Shown here in pieces: positions 10,778 to 21,541 of a stretch of DNA of 37,803 bases. Under the pieces are notes generated by a model that was not told the origin of the DNA, did not search any database, and saw only the letters and a list, made by a program, of their open reading frames with translations. How positions within the stretch are numbered: position 1 is the stretch's first letter; every line of letters begins with the position of its first letter. Position numbers and translations under genes: made by a program. The DNA is taken from contig CAXKVV010001228.1 in assembly GCA_964058805.1 (NCBI GenBank), positions 1 to 37,803 on the forward strand. Direction: 5' to 3'. This stretch comes from Schoenoplectus triqueter (taxonomy: Eukaryota > Streptophyta > Magnoliopsida > Poales > Cyperaceae).

Positions 10778-12700
10778 CTTGGTTTTGAGTCTCTTATTCT
10801 CTAAATTGGATCAAAATGGGGCAAGAACGTTCCCTTTAAATTGAGAGACGTACGAAAGCTGGATTGTTTTTATGTAATTTTGGGTTTTTCTGTGGAGAGT
10901 GTGGAGACAAGGAGGAGAAGGAGTGAGAAGGGGTGTTATAATACTTGGCATTAGGGAATTGGATACGGTACAAAGACCGGTGTTAATGGTATTTATTGTT
11001 GGGGCGAGATAAGAGAGGAGAGAGAGAAACAGTATAAGTCTGGAAGGAATCAATCAATGGCGATGTGGGATTGAATGTGCAAAAGGAAACAAGAGCAATG
11101 GAGTCTTGGAGAGAGAAAAGGAGACAGAGGTGCAAACAGAGTATTAATTCGGTCGGTTCGGTCCTGAAGGAATTAACCCAGCATTAGTACAGAAGTTCAT
11201 AACTGAGAAGAAAAAATTATAAAACCGTGCCGCACCCAAAAATAAATATGAAAATTTATATGAAAAGTAAAGAATTTGGTGAGCATATATGTGCCGACAA
11301 GTTCTGTTCTTGCTTTAAAAATTATAGTTATATACCCCGGTTGCAGCAGATTTTTTATTTAAATATTAAAATGTTATAAGATAAAAAAATTCATATTTAT
11401 TTAATATTAAATTATAAATTCACCAAATTATAGAGAAAACTTATAATAAAGACTATATTTAATCTTGAATGAGATTTTTGCACAATATGAATTAATGATT
11501 CATGATTTTTATGGCAAAAAAATAAATTATTCTAACATATATTATAACCATTAATTTCTTATCAAATATGCACAAAGTTGCTAAATAAAAATAATAATAT
11601 TATGAAAATAATAGTATATATGGGAAAGAAATGGAGAGAAAGAGGAGATCAATGGACGCGATCACAAACGTTCGATCAACCAAAAATAAATATTATCTAT
11701 CTAATTGAGGGATAAAATGGGTATAATAAAAAAAATAATATGACAAAAAATAGACCATTCAATTCTTAGATGCTTTATATAATAGTATAGATATAGTTTC
11801 CTAGTAAGTTTTCGTATGATTGGATGGTGAAAAGATTGGTGTAAGAATAATATTTTTTGGATTAGGAGTTGAGAATAGTATAAAATTAGTGATATCTCAA
11901 AAACTATGAGAAAAAATATCTATTTTTCATTATTTTGGGTTAGTAAAATTTTATTTTGATAGTAACTTGAGAATGTCAAAGGGAATAGTTAAAATAATTA
12001 CTCATTTTTTATTATTTTATTTAATAATAATAATATTTAATATTGCTTTATACTAATATAAAGAAATTAATTTTTTTATTATTTTCACCATCCTCATGGA
12101 GTACTAATCTGCTAACCCAATGTTTCCAATGGGTTAGCGGATTATTTGTGTTTGAATGATCATTGCTAACCCGAGAATAATATTGTTATTCTGAGAACCA
12201 TCTGAATACATTAAATTGATAAAATTTCAAAAACACTCAAATTATATTAAAATTAAATTTATTTATTTTATTTTTAAGATTTTTTTGTGAATTTATATAA
12301 AATTAGTTGTCAAAATTATTAACAATATTAATTATCAAGAGATCGTCACCCATTTAAATATTTTCATAAATTTTTGTATCAAAATTTCATAAGATACAAA
12401 AATTATTCATTTTTTTAATATTTATTTTATTTTCTAGTCTCATAAATGTTAAAGTGAAGTGTTTGCAACAGTTTATTCAGTTTTCATTTTTGCAATACAA
12501 AACACAAGTACTTAGATGATCTAGTTGAGTATAAATTGAAGTGTTTGTGATAATAGGTCTAGTTCAAGTCGATGCCAGATTTACCCTGGTTCTGATGAAG
12601 TTATGGTACCAGTTGGAAGTGATACCAGTTGGGTAAATTAGGAGAACGACTGCTGAGGAAGAAAGGATGATTATTTTCTACGTTGGATTTTATTCGACGA
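10778..12700. other. TBL upstream region and AT-rich spacer
   Basis: The first 300 bases upstream of the TBL start are rich in GA on the plus strand (CT on the coding strand), which is common for plant 5'UTR and promoter DNA. A TATTATAA string lies about 160 bases upstream of the ATG on the coding strand but is not assignable as a TATA box with confidence. Beyond 11.2 kb the stretch is A/T-rich with only a small hairpin at 12.1 kb. No gene was seen. Confidence 0.45.
12106..12143. repeat. Short hairpin
   Basis: AATCTGCTAACCCA and TGGGTTAGCGGATT pair at 13 of 14 positions around a loop of about 10 bases. GCTAACCC recurs about 20 bases further on. It is probably a remnant of a foldback element. 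Confidence 0.5.
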
Positions 12701-12708
12701 CAAGGAAT

Positions 12709-13286
12709 TAGGGTTGTCAATAGCACCATTTTGATTGTTTATCTGATCCGTATCGTATCCGATAAGATGGATATGAATAAGATTTTATTTTCGTTAGATA
12801 ATCGGGTATGAGTATGGATAAAAAAAAAATTGTTAACTTATCGGGTATGAATATGGATAAGGGGTTTTCGTTACCCGTTATCCATTGGGTAAAATTATAT
12901 AAATATATATAAATATAATTATTTTATATTTTTAATAAATATATATATAGTTAAATTATATAAATATATATAGTAATTAGTATATGTCTTTTATGACAAT
13001 TAACATGAAAAAATATATGATTTTTATTATATCTAAAATGTTAATTATTATTGCACTTTATTAGTATATTTATTTAATGCTATTTATTTTTCTAAATCAT
13101 ATAATTTTTTATTTTACCCGTTATCTACCGTTACCCGTTCGTTATCAAAAATTTTAATAGATAAGTGTAGGGTATGGATAAAAAAATTTTTAATGAATAT
13201 GAGTAGAGTATGGATAAAAAAAATTTAATGAATATGAATATGAAAATACCTCTACATGCACCCTACCCTACTCATTGATAGCCCTA
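12709..13286. mobile_element. hAT-type MITE with 8-bp target-site duplication
   Basis: The ends are TAGGGTTGTCAATAG and, reverse-complemented, TAGGGCTATCAATGA. They are flanked by the identical 8-mer CAAGGAAT at 12701-12708 and 13287-13294. An 8-bp duplication with a TAGGG-type terminus is the hAT signature. The interior has subterminal words such as GGGTATGGATA and TTACCCGTTATC in both orientations and no transposase frame, so the element is non-autonomous. Confidence 0.85.
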
Positions 13287-13294
13287 CAAGGAAT

Positions 13295-14250
13295 GAAAGC
13301 AGACCAGAGGAGACGGATCAGATATGGGAACTATATTTGGGTTTAGGCATATTCTTGGAAAAATGAAAAAATAGTTTCAAGTATATTTTTTTTAATTAAA
13401 ATGTACAATAAATATGTTAGAATGATAAAATTAAAATTAAACTGATTTTGGAGTGAAATTAAACAAAGTTTGAAGAGAGTGACATTTCTTTAATTTTATA
13501 ATTTTGGAGTGGTATATAACCGATTATCTCTTTTTTTTAGTCAAGCTCATCATAGGAGTTAGCGACATCAAATTCATACTTACTTTGTTATTTTCTTATC
13601 CCTAATTAAACTTGAATTTATTGATTCATTTACTAGCTAGGGGTTTCTTTTCTTTTTAGTTAGGAGAGGGAAGAAAATGCTGACTAGTTTATTATTATTG
13701 AATTTATTTTAATAACAAAAATAAAAAATTATTGAGTTCTTTATTTCAATTCTCTTACGTATTGTACATATTTTCTGTGTTGGAAAATAAAACTGCATCC
13801 CTATACTAATCTGTGGACCCGTCGTGATTATTTTCAAATTTCTTCAAGCAAAAGTGAGAAGATGGAATACACATCAATATTAACTATTTGTAAAAGTTAG
13901 GCCTAAATCAATTGATTAAAGCAATATAATTCTTCGTGGATGCAAATTTGTAATTAATTTATTTTGTGAGCTCTGTTTATTTTTTCTACAGATTTTAGCT
14001 ATGACGTTTCAGTTCATAAGATTTTAACCTACAACTGAATACCTAAATTCACTAATTTGAGAACCGATGGTCAAAATTATTATGACCAACTAAACAACAG
14101 AAATTAATACCATGTATGATCGTCGCTACCAAAATTAACAGATCTTATCCATGTCGTCAACAATTTAGCAAATGTTAGCCACTGTTATGGACGTTATTGA
14201 CATACCATATAGAACAAGGTTAAGGTTAATAAGATGGGATCTATTAGGGT
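13295..14250. other. AT-rich spacer, no gene seen
   Basis: No open frame, repeat or RNA gene could be supported. The stretch separates the hAT MITE from the CACTA-like element. Confidence 0.5.
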
Positions 14251-15104
14251 CACTACAACATAATGAAGTTTAGATAACACTCATTCAATAACGATTTTAA
14301 ATACTAATTTTTGCTAAAAGAGTTGAGTGACAATTGTGAAATATTGAATAACATGTTTTATAACGGTTTTTTAAAAAGAGACGTTATTAAAACTACAAAC
14401 CGTAACATCTATTTTTCTCTCTTTAGCAACATTTTTTAGGATAAACCGTTACGAAATCTTTTAACAACGGTTCCACTTAAGAACCATTGTGAATGGATTT
14501 AACAACGGTTTCTACCAAAAATCGTTGCTAAATAGGGGCTTTTACAACGATTCCATTAAAGAACCGTTATTAAATATATATCCTAAAACCCTATCGGTTT
14601 AGGTTTGCGCTGCTACGGTCATTTTTTCTCCATCTTTTCTCTTCTTCTTCCCTCTTCTTCTCTGACTGCGGCTCTTTAGGGCTCAATTTCTCCTTTGTTG
14701 TTCAAGTTTGTGTTACCTCTTTGATCCCCTTTTCTTCAGATTTGTTACTGATCTCCTTCCCTCTCTTTAAGAATTTTTCTACTAAGATATAATTTAAAAT
14801 TTCAGACCTTTAGTTTAATTAGTAGATGATAGTAATATTGTTCTATATAGTTAGTTAGATATTATCTATAATAATAATTTCTGATGTTGATCTGCAAAGA
14901 TAATAATAGTTATTGTTTAGTGAATAATATAGTATATTGTTTAATTAGACTAAAAGTATTGAATAATATAGTATTTGTTGAGATAATTTGATTTTGATCT
15001 GCTGAGATAGTAATATTATTTAATTAGCATGTGCATGTGTATAAATTAGATTAGTGAATAATTAATTAGTATTATTTGTATGAAATTAATTACATATATA
15101 TTAA

Positions 15105-15108
<4 letters not shown>

Positions 15109-15139
<31 letters not shown>
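15109..15139. repeat. (TA)n microsatellite
   Basis: About 15 uninterrupted TA units inside the CACTA-like element. Confidence 0.95.
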
Positions 15140-15142
<3 letters not shown>

Positions 15143-15475
15143 ATTGATAGTATTGTCATATAGGGTCATTAAACCAAAATTTTTAATAATTTAGGTCGGT
15201 GTCCGTTCGAGATTAATCTAATAGAGATTAATCTCGAATAGTCTCTATTGTGACTGCTTTTTGAATATTTTGTCTTATATAGAATTAGTGAAGATATGTT
15301 GGTTTCAATCTTGTGTTTAAGAATTATCCCGTATAGTATTTCACCTTTTATTTTCGCGAGTACGTATGTGCATGCAAATGTGCAAATGTGTAAATGTGCA
15401 TGTGGTGTAGTATTTCACCTTTTTATAGAATTAATTCATTATTGTACCATTTATCTAATTAATATAATGAGTTAC

Positions 15476-16051
15476 ATGCACCATTGGATTCTTCTTATTG
15501 TCAATTTTCCGAAATAAATTATCTATATCATGGATCCTCTTAATGACAACTCTATGTGGCCACTCACAATTCAGAATGCATTAAATATGTAAGTTTCTTT
15601 ATTTAATATTTTATCTCAATAATATATAATGCATCTTTATAACATATTTATTGACAAAGGGTGAGAAGAAGAAAACCAAATTTACCTATACAAGTATCAG
15701 CATACGTAACTCACTTATCTTTTAATTTAAAATCAAAATTTATTGTGCAAGAATAGATAATTATTGTGTAATTCTTAGTGTGCAAGACAATCGGGTGGTT
15801 CGGAGTGCGCTTATTATGTCATGAAATTAATACATGACATAATCGGCACTTATCACACCGAGGATACTTTGCCTGAGGTATTAAAAAATAACATAGATCC
15901 ATTTATTATATTATTGCATTACTTTATATTTTCATGAAAAAATAATGTTAAGTCTTTTCTTTTTATTTTGTAATGCTAATGCTAATTATAATCAAAGTGA
16001 TATCGATGAGGTCAAAAAGATGATAATTTTATATTACATTGAAAATATTTG
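15476..16051 (+). pseudogene. Ulp1-like (C48) cysteine protease remnant inside the CACTA-like element
   Basis: Four exon-like pieces read as the C-terminal half of a transposon-borne Ulp1 protease. Piece 1 (15476-15588) gives MHHWILLIVNFPK, a stop (TAA at 15515), then IIYIMDPLNDN. Piece 2 is 15660-15705. Piece 3 (15779 to about 15877) gives CARQSGGSECAYYVMKLIHD. Piece 4 (about 15990-16051) gives SDIDEVKKM. The His of HHW and the Cys of SEC occupy the catalytic positions of the family, with D-P-L after them as usual. GT-AG junctions join pieces 1 to 3 in frame, apart from the in-frame stop. Ulp1 domains are known passengers of plant CACTA and Mutator elements. The gene is broken, with no N-terminal part visible. 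Confidence 0.7.
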
Positions 16052-16709
16052 ACCGTTATTATTTGGATGTTATGTATTTGATTACATTACTTATTTTGAT
16101 ATATTTAAATTGTGATATGTATTATGCATGTGTAATTTATATTTGTTTATGATATATGCATGTGTCATGCATATATGTGTTATTTATATACATGTGTGAT
16201 GCATATATTTACATTTGAGGCAGAATGAGATTAGTTACAAAATCGCTAGCATGCATATGTGATGTATATGTTAATTGTTTGTGATGTATGTGTGTGTGAT
16301 GTCATATATAATTTAATTATTTATGATATATGCATGTGTGATGCATAATTATAATCAAAGTGATATCGATGAGGTCAAAAAGATGATAATTTTATATTAC
16401 ATTGAAAATATTTGACCGTTATTATTTGGATGTTATGTATTTGATTACATTACTTATTTTGATATATTTAAATTGTGATATGTATTATGCATGTGTAATT
16501 TATATTTGTTTATGATATATGCATGTGTCATGCATATATGTGTTATTTATATACATGTGTGATGCATATATTTACATTTGAGGCAGAACGAGATTAGTTA
16601 CAAAATCGCTAGCATGCATATGTGATGTATATGTTAATTGTTTGTGATGTATGTGTGTGTGATGTCATATATAATTTAATTATTTATGATATATGCATGT
16701 GTGATGCAT
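15984..16709 (+). repeat. 363-bp tandem duplication
   Basis: Copies 15984-16346 and 16347-16709 start AATTATAATCAAAGTGATAT and end GATGCAT. The only difference spotted is T versus C in GGCAGAATG / GGCAGAACG. The unit includes the last Ulp1-like piece and a run of ATGCATGTGTGATG words. The near-identity indicates a late event in the element's history. Confidence 0.92.
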
Positions 16710-17121
16710 ATGTATAAATTAATTTGTGAAATATATATACATGTGTTGCATATATGAATTTTAATTGTTTGTATTATGATATAAAAAAATTATGTATATA
16801 TATGCTAGCAATATGAGCTAGCAACCGAGAAATAGACATTTTTAAAAAAATACATTTAACAACGGTTCTAACAGAAAATCATTGCAGAATATTATTAATC
16901 ATTAAACAAAAATAACATTTTATAATGGTTCTAACGTATTAACCGTTGCAAAATAACTATTTAACAATGGTTCACATTGTAAAACCGTTGTTAATCATGT
17001 GTTTAGCAACGGTTGTAGTATGGAAACCGTTGCTAAAATCCTATTTAACAACGGTTTCAGCTTAGCAACCGTTGTGAAAGCCTACTTCCTATGTTGTTGT
17101 TAATCCGTTTTGACTCACGTA

Positions 17122-17238
17122 CACTACATATTTGGCAATGATTTTCAATATTTTTCCTGACACCTCTTTACTAACAGTTCAATAACCATTGTTAAACTTA
17201 GTCAACAACTGTTGTCAAAGTTTTTCTCTCTCGTAGAT
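17122..17238. mobile_element. Possible short CACTA derivative next to the larger one
   Basis: It begins CACTACATATTTGGCAATG and ends CTCTCTCGTAGAT, which would be a TAGTG end with one change. ACAGTT / AACCATTGTT-type subterminal words lie inside. Either it is a separate deletion derivative or the true right end of the larger element. No target duplication is visible. Confidence 0.3.
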
Positions 17239-18761
17239 ATGATCCGATCCCAAAATGTCTTACAAAAAGGATAAGATATGGATTAAAAAAATTTTGACAC
17301 GTCACAGATTGAGTCATATATGAGCCGATTCGATCCATTTAATTATGTTTTCTATTTGTTATGTGACTTAACACTAATTAAAACTTATATACTAATTAAG
17401 ATCAAATATATGTTTATTAATATTAATTACTTAAAAATATATAAGAATAGTTAATAGATAATTAATTTTTTTTATTGAGATTGGATCGGGTTGGATCATT
17501 TTCAACAGATCAGATCGAAAAGTAACAAAATAATAATGATCCCATCAAAACCAAACAAATCCACTTACACCCTCTATTGACGATCACGAAGAGTAACTAG
17601 GTTGGTCGTATTATAAATACAACATTTAAAATATAATGGTTTACTATATAAAAATTGATAGTATTTGATACAAACTTTATCGTTCATCTAAAATATTACA
17701 ATTTTCATAGCTTGGATTTACCGATCTCAATGGAATATCAGAAGATATTTAATTAAGCTGTATGAAATTGAAATATGATAAACAATTATTATAAGTTCAA
17801 TTATATATCTATGATTTTTCTACAACTCTATTGAATTTATTGAATAATATTATCAAGATTTTCAAATTTTAAGTTACCAATGGATATGTTTAGTCCATTA
17901 TGTTTTTTTATCGTCCGAATACATGTTTGATGTTTCATGATGTCTCTTCGTAGACATCCGAATCCAAGTTTCATGATTTTTGTCAAAATTTTATCATGTA
18001 ATATGATAGTACTTGAACAAGGTATATGGACAAAAAATAGTTAATTATTCTAAGATCGATGGACATTCAACAACGCCTAATTAAGATGGTCTCAATAACT
18101 ATTTGGCGCTTAGCTTAGAAGAAAAATGTCATGAATTTTCTGGTCGTTCCAAGTCTTAAAAAAAAATTCGAGTACAAAAGATAATTAATTAATTTTCTTT
18201 TGAAGAAAAGATTCTGGAAGAGTAATACATTCTTAAAGGTAAAAGAGAGGATTCAGAGTATATATGTATATTTTAATTTTCGCACCTCCCAGAAATTACT
18301 GATATTTTCTGCTGTGTTTAAAAAAACTATGCGAATTAACTTGTGATTTTCTTTACTAAAAAAATGTGATTTTCCAAGCGTGTACAGAAGAAGCTTGCTA
18401 ATTAATCATGGGTCAATTTTGTCTTATTCTCTCTTTTCAGTAGATATTTTCCACATATGTAACCATGAGCAAAATATTATAAAAGTTTGGATATTACACA
18501 GTACACATTATTTTCTTACTTATATTTCGCATATGTAACCATGAGCATAATTCTAGTAGTGGACGAGTATGAGGCGAAATTGGCACCACAAAAAATAAAA
18601 TCATCGTTCTTAGTGAGAAATTAATCGTGAAATGGTCACCCCAATTGGCCAATTGTATGCACTATGCAGAGATATATTTCACAAACTTGGATATTCTCTC
18701 TGTTTGTTTAGGCTACAAAACTTGGGTCTTGAGACTTGATCCGAAACTATCATTTAACAGC
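17239..18761. other. Spacer with partial hAT-like sequence, no gene seen
   Basis: At 17.24-17.57 kb there are GATCCGATCC / GGATCGGGTTGGATC words, and an apparent right end CACTTACACCCTCTA near 17574. This resembles a hAT derivative whose left end is lost or interrupted. ATATGTAACCATGAGCA occurs at about 18457 and again at about 18533. No coding sequence was seen. Confidence 0.4.
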
Positions 18762-19413
18762 AAAAACTAACTTTGACTCTTTAAAATAGAAAAATGATTA
18801 GACAATTCAGCTAATTAAAGCTAGTTGTTGAAAACTATTAGTTTGTGCGTGTAAATTAAAACTCTATAACAAATTTAGACTCCTTTAAATAGAGGAGAGA
18901 TCAAGTACTGTAAGGAGAAAAAAAAAAGAGCGAAATAAAAATTCCAGAAAAAGGAAATTGTAATCGCCTCCTAATTTAGGAGAGGAAAAAAAATAAATAT
19001 CATTATCTTCATTTGATTATATAAGGGTTGTCAAGTTCTTTACTACTCATACGTATCAAATTAGTATCAGAGCATTAGATTATGTCTGTGTACGGTATCA
19101 ACAAGACGTGACTATAAAGCGACCAATGAGACATTTTCTAATTTGAAAGTTCATCAACAATCGTGCATGTAAAACAATAACAATTATATTTGTTACAATA
19201 TTAAATGAATCTTTAATAGCTGATCTTGCTAAATTTGTGATTACACTGACAGAGCAAATGACAGTAGTTCTCCATTGTATTACCAAACAAGATGATGAAG
19301 AAGAGGTGGATAATGATGATGCTTCAACTAAAACATTAAAGAACTCCAACATAGATCCCAAAAATATAAAAAAAAATATAAAAAAAAAATCTCAATATGA
19401 CGAGCAACCAATA
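18762..19413 (+). mobile_element. LTR-retrotransposon 5' end fragment (LTR end, PBS, gag start), plus orientation
   Basis: LTR-like sequence up to about 19060 ends ...ACGTATCA. It is followed at 19061-19073 by TTAGTATCAGAGC, close to the tRNA-Met primer-binding site TTGGTATCAGAGC. About 130 bases further, a frame with ADLAKFVITLTEQM and an acidic run DDEEEVDNDDAST reads as the start of a gag-like protein. The fragment then stops at the centre of a large palindrome, where an inverted relative begins. No pol or 3' LTR is present. Confidence 0.7.
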
Positions 19414-19415
19414 CT

Positions 19416-19985
19416 TTTTGGTTGCTCGTCATGTCGAGATTTTTTTTTTTTTGTTGAAGCATCATCATCATCTGCCTCTTCTTCATCATCTTATCTAGCA
19501 ATTCAATCAAGAATTACTTTTATTTGTTCTAACAGTGTAACCACCATTTTAGCTAGATTAGCTATCATAGATTCATCTGACATTGTAACAAATATAGTTG
19601 TTGTTATTTTGCGTGATCGTCGTTAAACTTTTAACTTAGGAAAAGGCTCGTTGATTGAATTGCAACCATGTCTTGTTGATGCCATACACAAACATAATCT
19701 ATAGTTCTAATACCAATTTGATCCATATGAGTAGCAAATAACTTGACAACTCTTACGGAATCGAATGAAGGTAATGATATTTTTTTTCTCCCCTAAATTA
19801 GGAAGCAATTACAATTTCCTTTTTCTGGATTTTTTTTTATTTCGCTCTTTTTTTTTCTCTGCTTACAATATTTAATCTCTCCTCTACTTAGGAGTCCGAA
19901 TTTGTTATAGAGTTTAAACTTACACACAACAATTAGCTGAGTTGTTTAGTTGTTTTCCAATTTTGAGGTGTCAAAGTTAGTTTTG
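19416..19985 (-). mobile_element. Second retrotransposon 5' end fragment, inverted
   Basis: Reverse-complemented, this is a diverged copy of the preceding fragment. It has the same LTR landmarks (ACTCTATAACAAATT, AAAAGAGCGAAATAAA, CCAGAAAAAGGAAATTGTAAT) and a PBS at 19716-19704 reading TTGGTATTAGAAC. Its gag-like frame (MSDESMIANLAKMVVTLLEQ) has two in-frame stops, then DDEEEADDDDAST. The similarity ends at the outer limit, where TCAAAGTTAGTTTT pairs with AAAACTAACTTTGA. Confidence 0.7.
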
Positions 19986-21227
19986 TTATTTTGACGTGTC
20001 TATTGCCCTCAATTCTTTTGTTTCGCAACGAAAATGTGTTTTCATATTTCTTTCTGCAAGCTTATATTTTCGCATTTCAAATTCAATAAAAAAATTGCTG
20101 AATTAAATAGGTACGAAGCTCAATACTTTTGTTTAATGCAGATTGATTTTTATTTTAATAATTATGCATTTATGCTTCTTTTTTATATTAGCCGATATAC
20201 CCTAAATACCCAACTATTATATTGAAATCCCCTTGGCAATATTAATAATATTTGTAAATTTTAAAATCCAAGAACTGAAACGTGATATCTTTATTTATAA
20301 AAATTAAGTGTTTTTTTAGTTTGTTGTTTATAGTTCTTTATTGTTCAAATTGCACAAGCTTTAATACACAATAAATCTACAGAAATCAACAATATTTTTT
20401 TTGAACTTGTTTTTCATCATTGCGAAGTTGTGGTTTGATTTAAAATGGTTTTCAAAATTCATGTTAGTTAGTTCACTGTTAAGGACCCCAACTAAATATA
20501 ATTATTAGTATAGTTCTAGTACGAAGAACAAAAATAGTTTGTCTTTTTCTTATTAATTCTGTTTAACATGGGTAATTTATGCTGCCGAAAATTGTTGTTT
20601 TTTCCACCAAAAAAAATAGTTTTATTTACTAGACTGTTACTTTTTCTTCTATTGGTAATTTGAGCACATATTTCATTGACCTAATCTTATCAAATCTATT
20701 TTTTATTCAGCAAGCTTTTATCTATTTTAAATTTGAGGCACATATTTCATGTACCCAAGCTTTTATCTATTTTAAATTTGAGGCACATATTTCATGTACC
20801 CAAGCTTTTATCTTGGATGCTATTATTTGGACCCCCTGTTCGGCAAGTTCACACTTTCAGAATTCCAAGTACAATCTTATATATAATTTATCCCATCTAA
20901 GAAAATACAACAGAAAATCTGGATAATTTGCTTTATCCTAGAGAATGTTATGGGTAAAAAAGTGACACCTTCAAATCTCTGTTGCCCAATATGTGTTACA
21001 ATCCTGTTGCAGGACATTGATACGGGGGTCCACCAAGTTTTAAGGGGCCCCCATGCACTGATCAGTGTCTCATCTGTTAACACTTAACAGAGAGCGCTTA
21101 CCTTCCATTCCACTAAAATTGAGATCCTTATGTTGAAAATGACCTATTTGTTATACATGCAAAGCAAAAGATATTAAATGGATTAATTTGTCACATATAT
21201 GATACATCATATATACTTGATTGAATG
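19986..21227. other. Spacer, no gene seen
   Basis: AT-rich DNA with one 45-bp tandem repeat, listed separately. Open frames here are short and unrecognised. Confidence 0.5.
20711..20813 (+). repeat. 45-bp tandem repeat, 2.3 copies
   Basis: CAAGCTTTTATCTATTTTAA starts units at 20711 and 20756 and a partial third unit at 20801. The first two copies look identical. A degenerate piece (GAGCACATATTTCATTGACC) lies just upstream. Confidence 0.9.
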
Positions 21228-21533
21228 TAGAGGTGGTAAAAACCGATTTGAATTTGTCTGATCCGAAAAATCTATCTGATTTATTCAGATTTGAATTCGA
21301 TCCGATTTAATTTTTAGAACAGTCAAACTGATCTGATCTGATCCGAATCCGATTTGACCCAACTCGATCCGAGGTCAAATGATCTATAACCCAATCGAGA
21401 TCAATCAAAAATTTAAAGAAACATAACATATAAATTGACCCCACCCAACCCTAACTCAATCCGTCTCATTCTAATTTCTTCTATAATATCAAACCTACCC
21501 AACCCAACTCAACCCGTCCTATTATAACCTCTA
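21228..21533. mobile_element. hAT-type MITE with 8-bp target-site duplication
   Basis: The left end is TAGAGGTGGTAAAAACC and the reverse-complemented right end is TAGAGGTTATAATAGG. The flanks are the identical 8-mer ATTGAATG at 21220-21227 and 21534-21541. The interior is full of GATCCGAT / CCCAACTC-type words and has no coding frame. It is non-autonomous. Confidence 0.85.
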
Positions 21534-21541
21534 ATTGAATG

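Larger units (their letters stand above)
14251..17101 (+). mobile_element. Decayed CACTA-like (En/Spm) transposon with Ulp1-protease relic
   Basis: The left end is CACTACAACATAATGAAG. The sequence at 17083-17101, reverse-complemented, reads AACAACAACATAGGAAGTAG, which resembles it with mutated terminal bases. Both ends carry clusters of a subterminal motif of the AACAACGGTT / AACCGTTGTTAAA kind in both orientations (left about 14.29-14.57 kb, right about 16.85-17.07 kb), typical of CACTA elements. A leader-like CT-rich stretch follows the left cluster, and Ulp1-type exons lie at 15.48-16.05 kb. A matching 3-bp target duplication was not seen, so the right boundary is uncertain. An alternative boundary is near 17238. 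Confidence 0.65.

Noticed and set aside
10811..11053. 80-codon minus-strand frame directly upstream of the TBL start, with a signal-peptide-like beginning
   Set aside because: It lies in CT-rich promoter or leader DNA, has no family resemblance and no splice link to TBL. Hydrophobicity comes from the CT-rich composition.
14248..17241. 3-bp target-site duplication for the CACTA-like element
   Set aside because: Neither of the two candidate right ends (17101, 17238) gives flanks matching the GGT on the left.
19237..19626. 129-codon plus-strand frame crossing the palindrome centre
   Set aside because: It is gag sense on the left arm and then antisense on the right arm, so it cannot be a natural protein.
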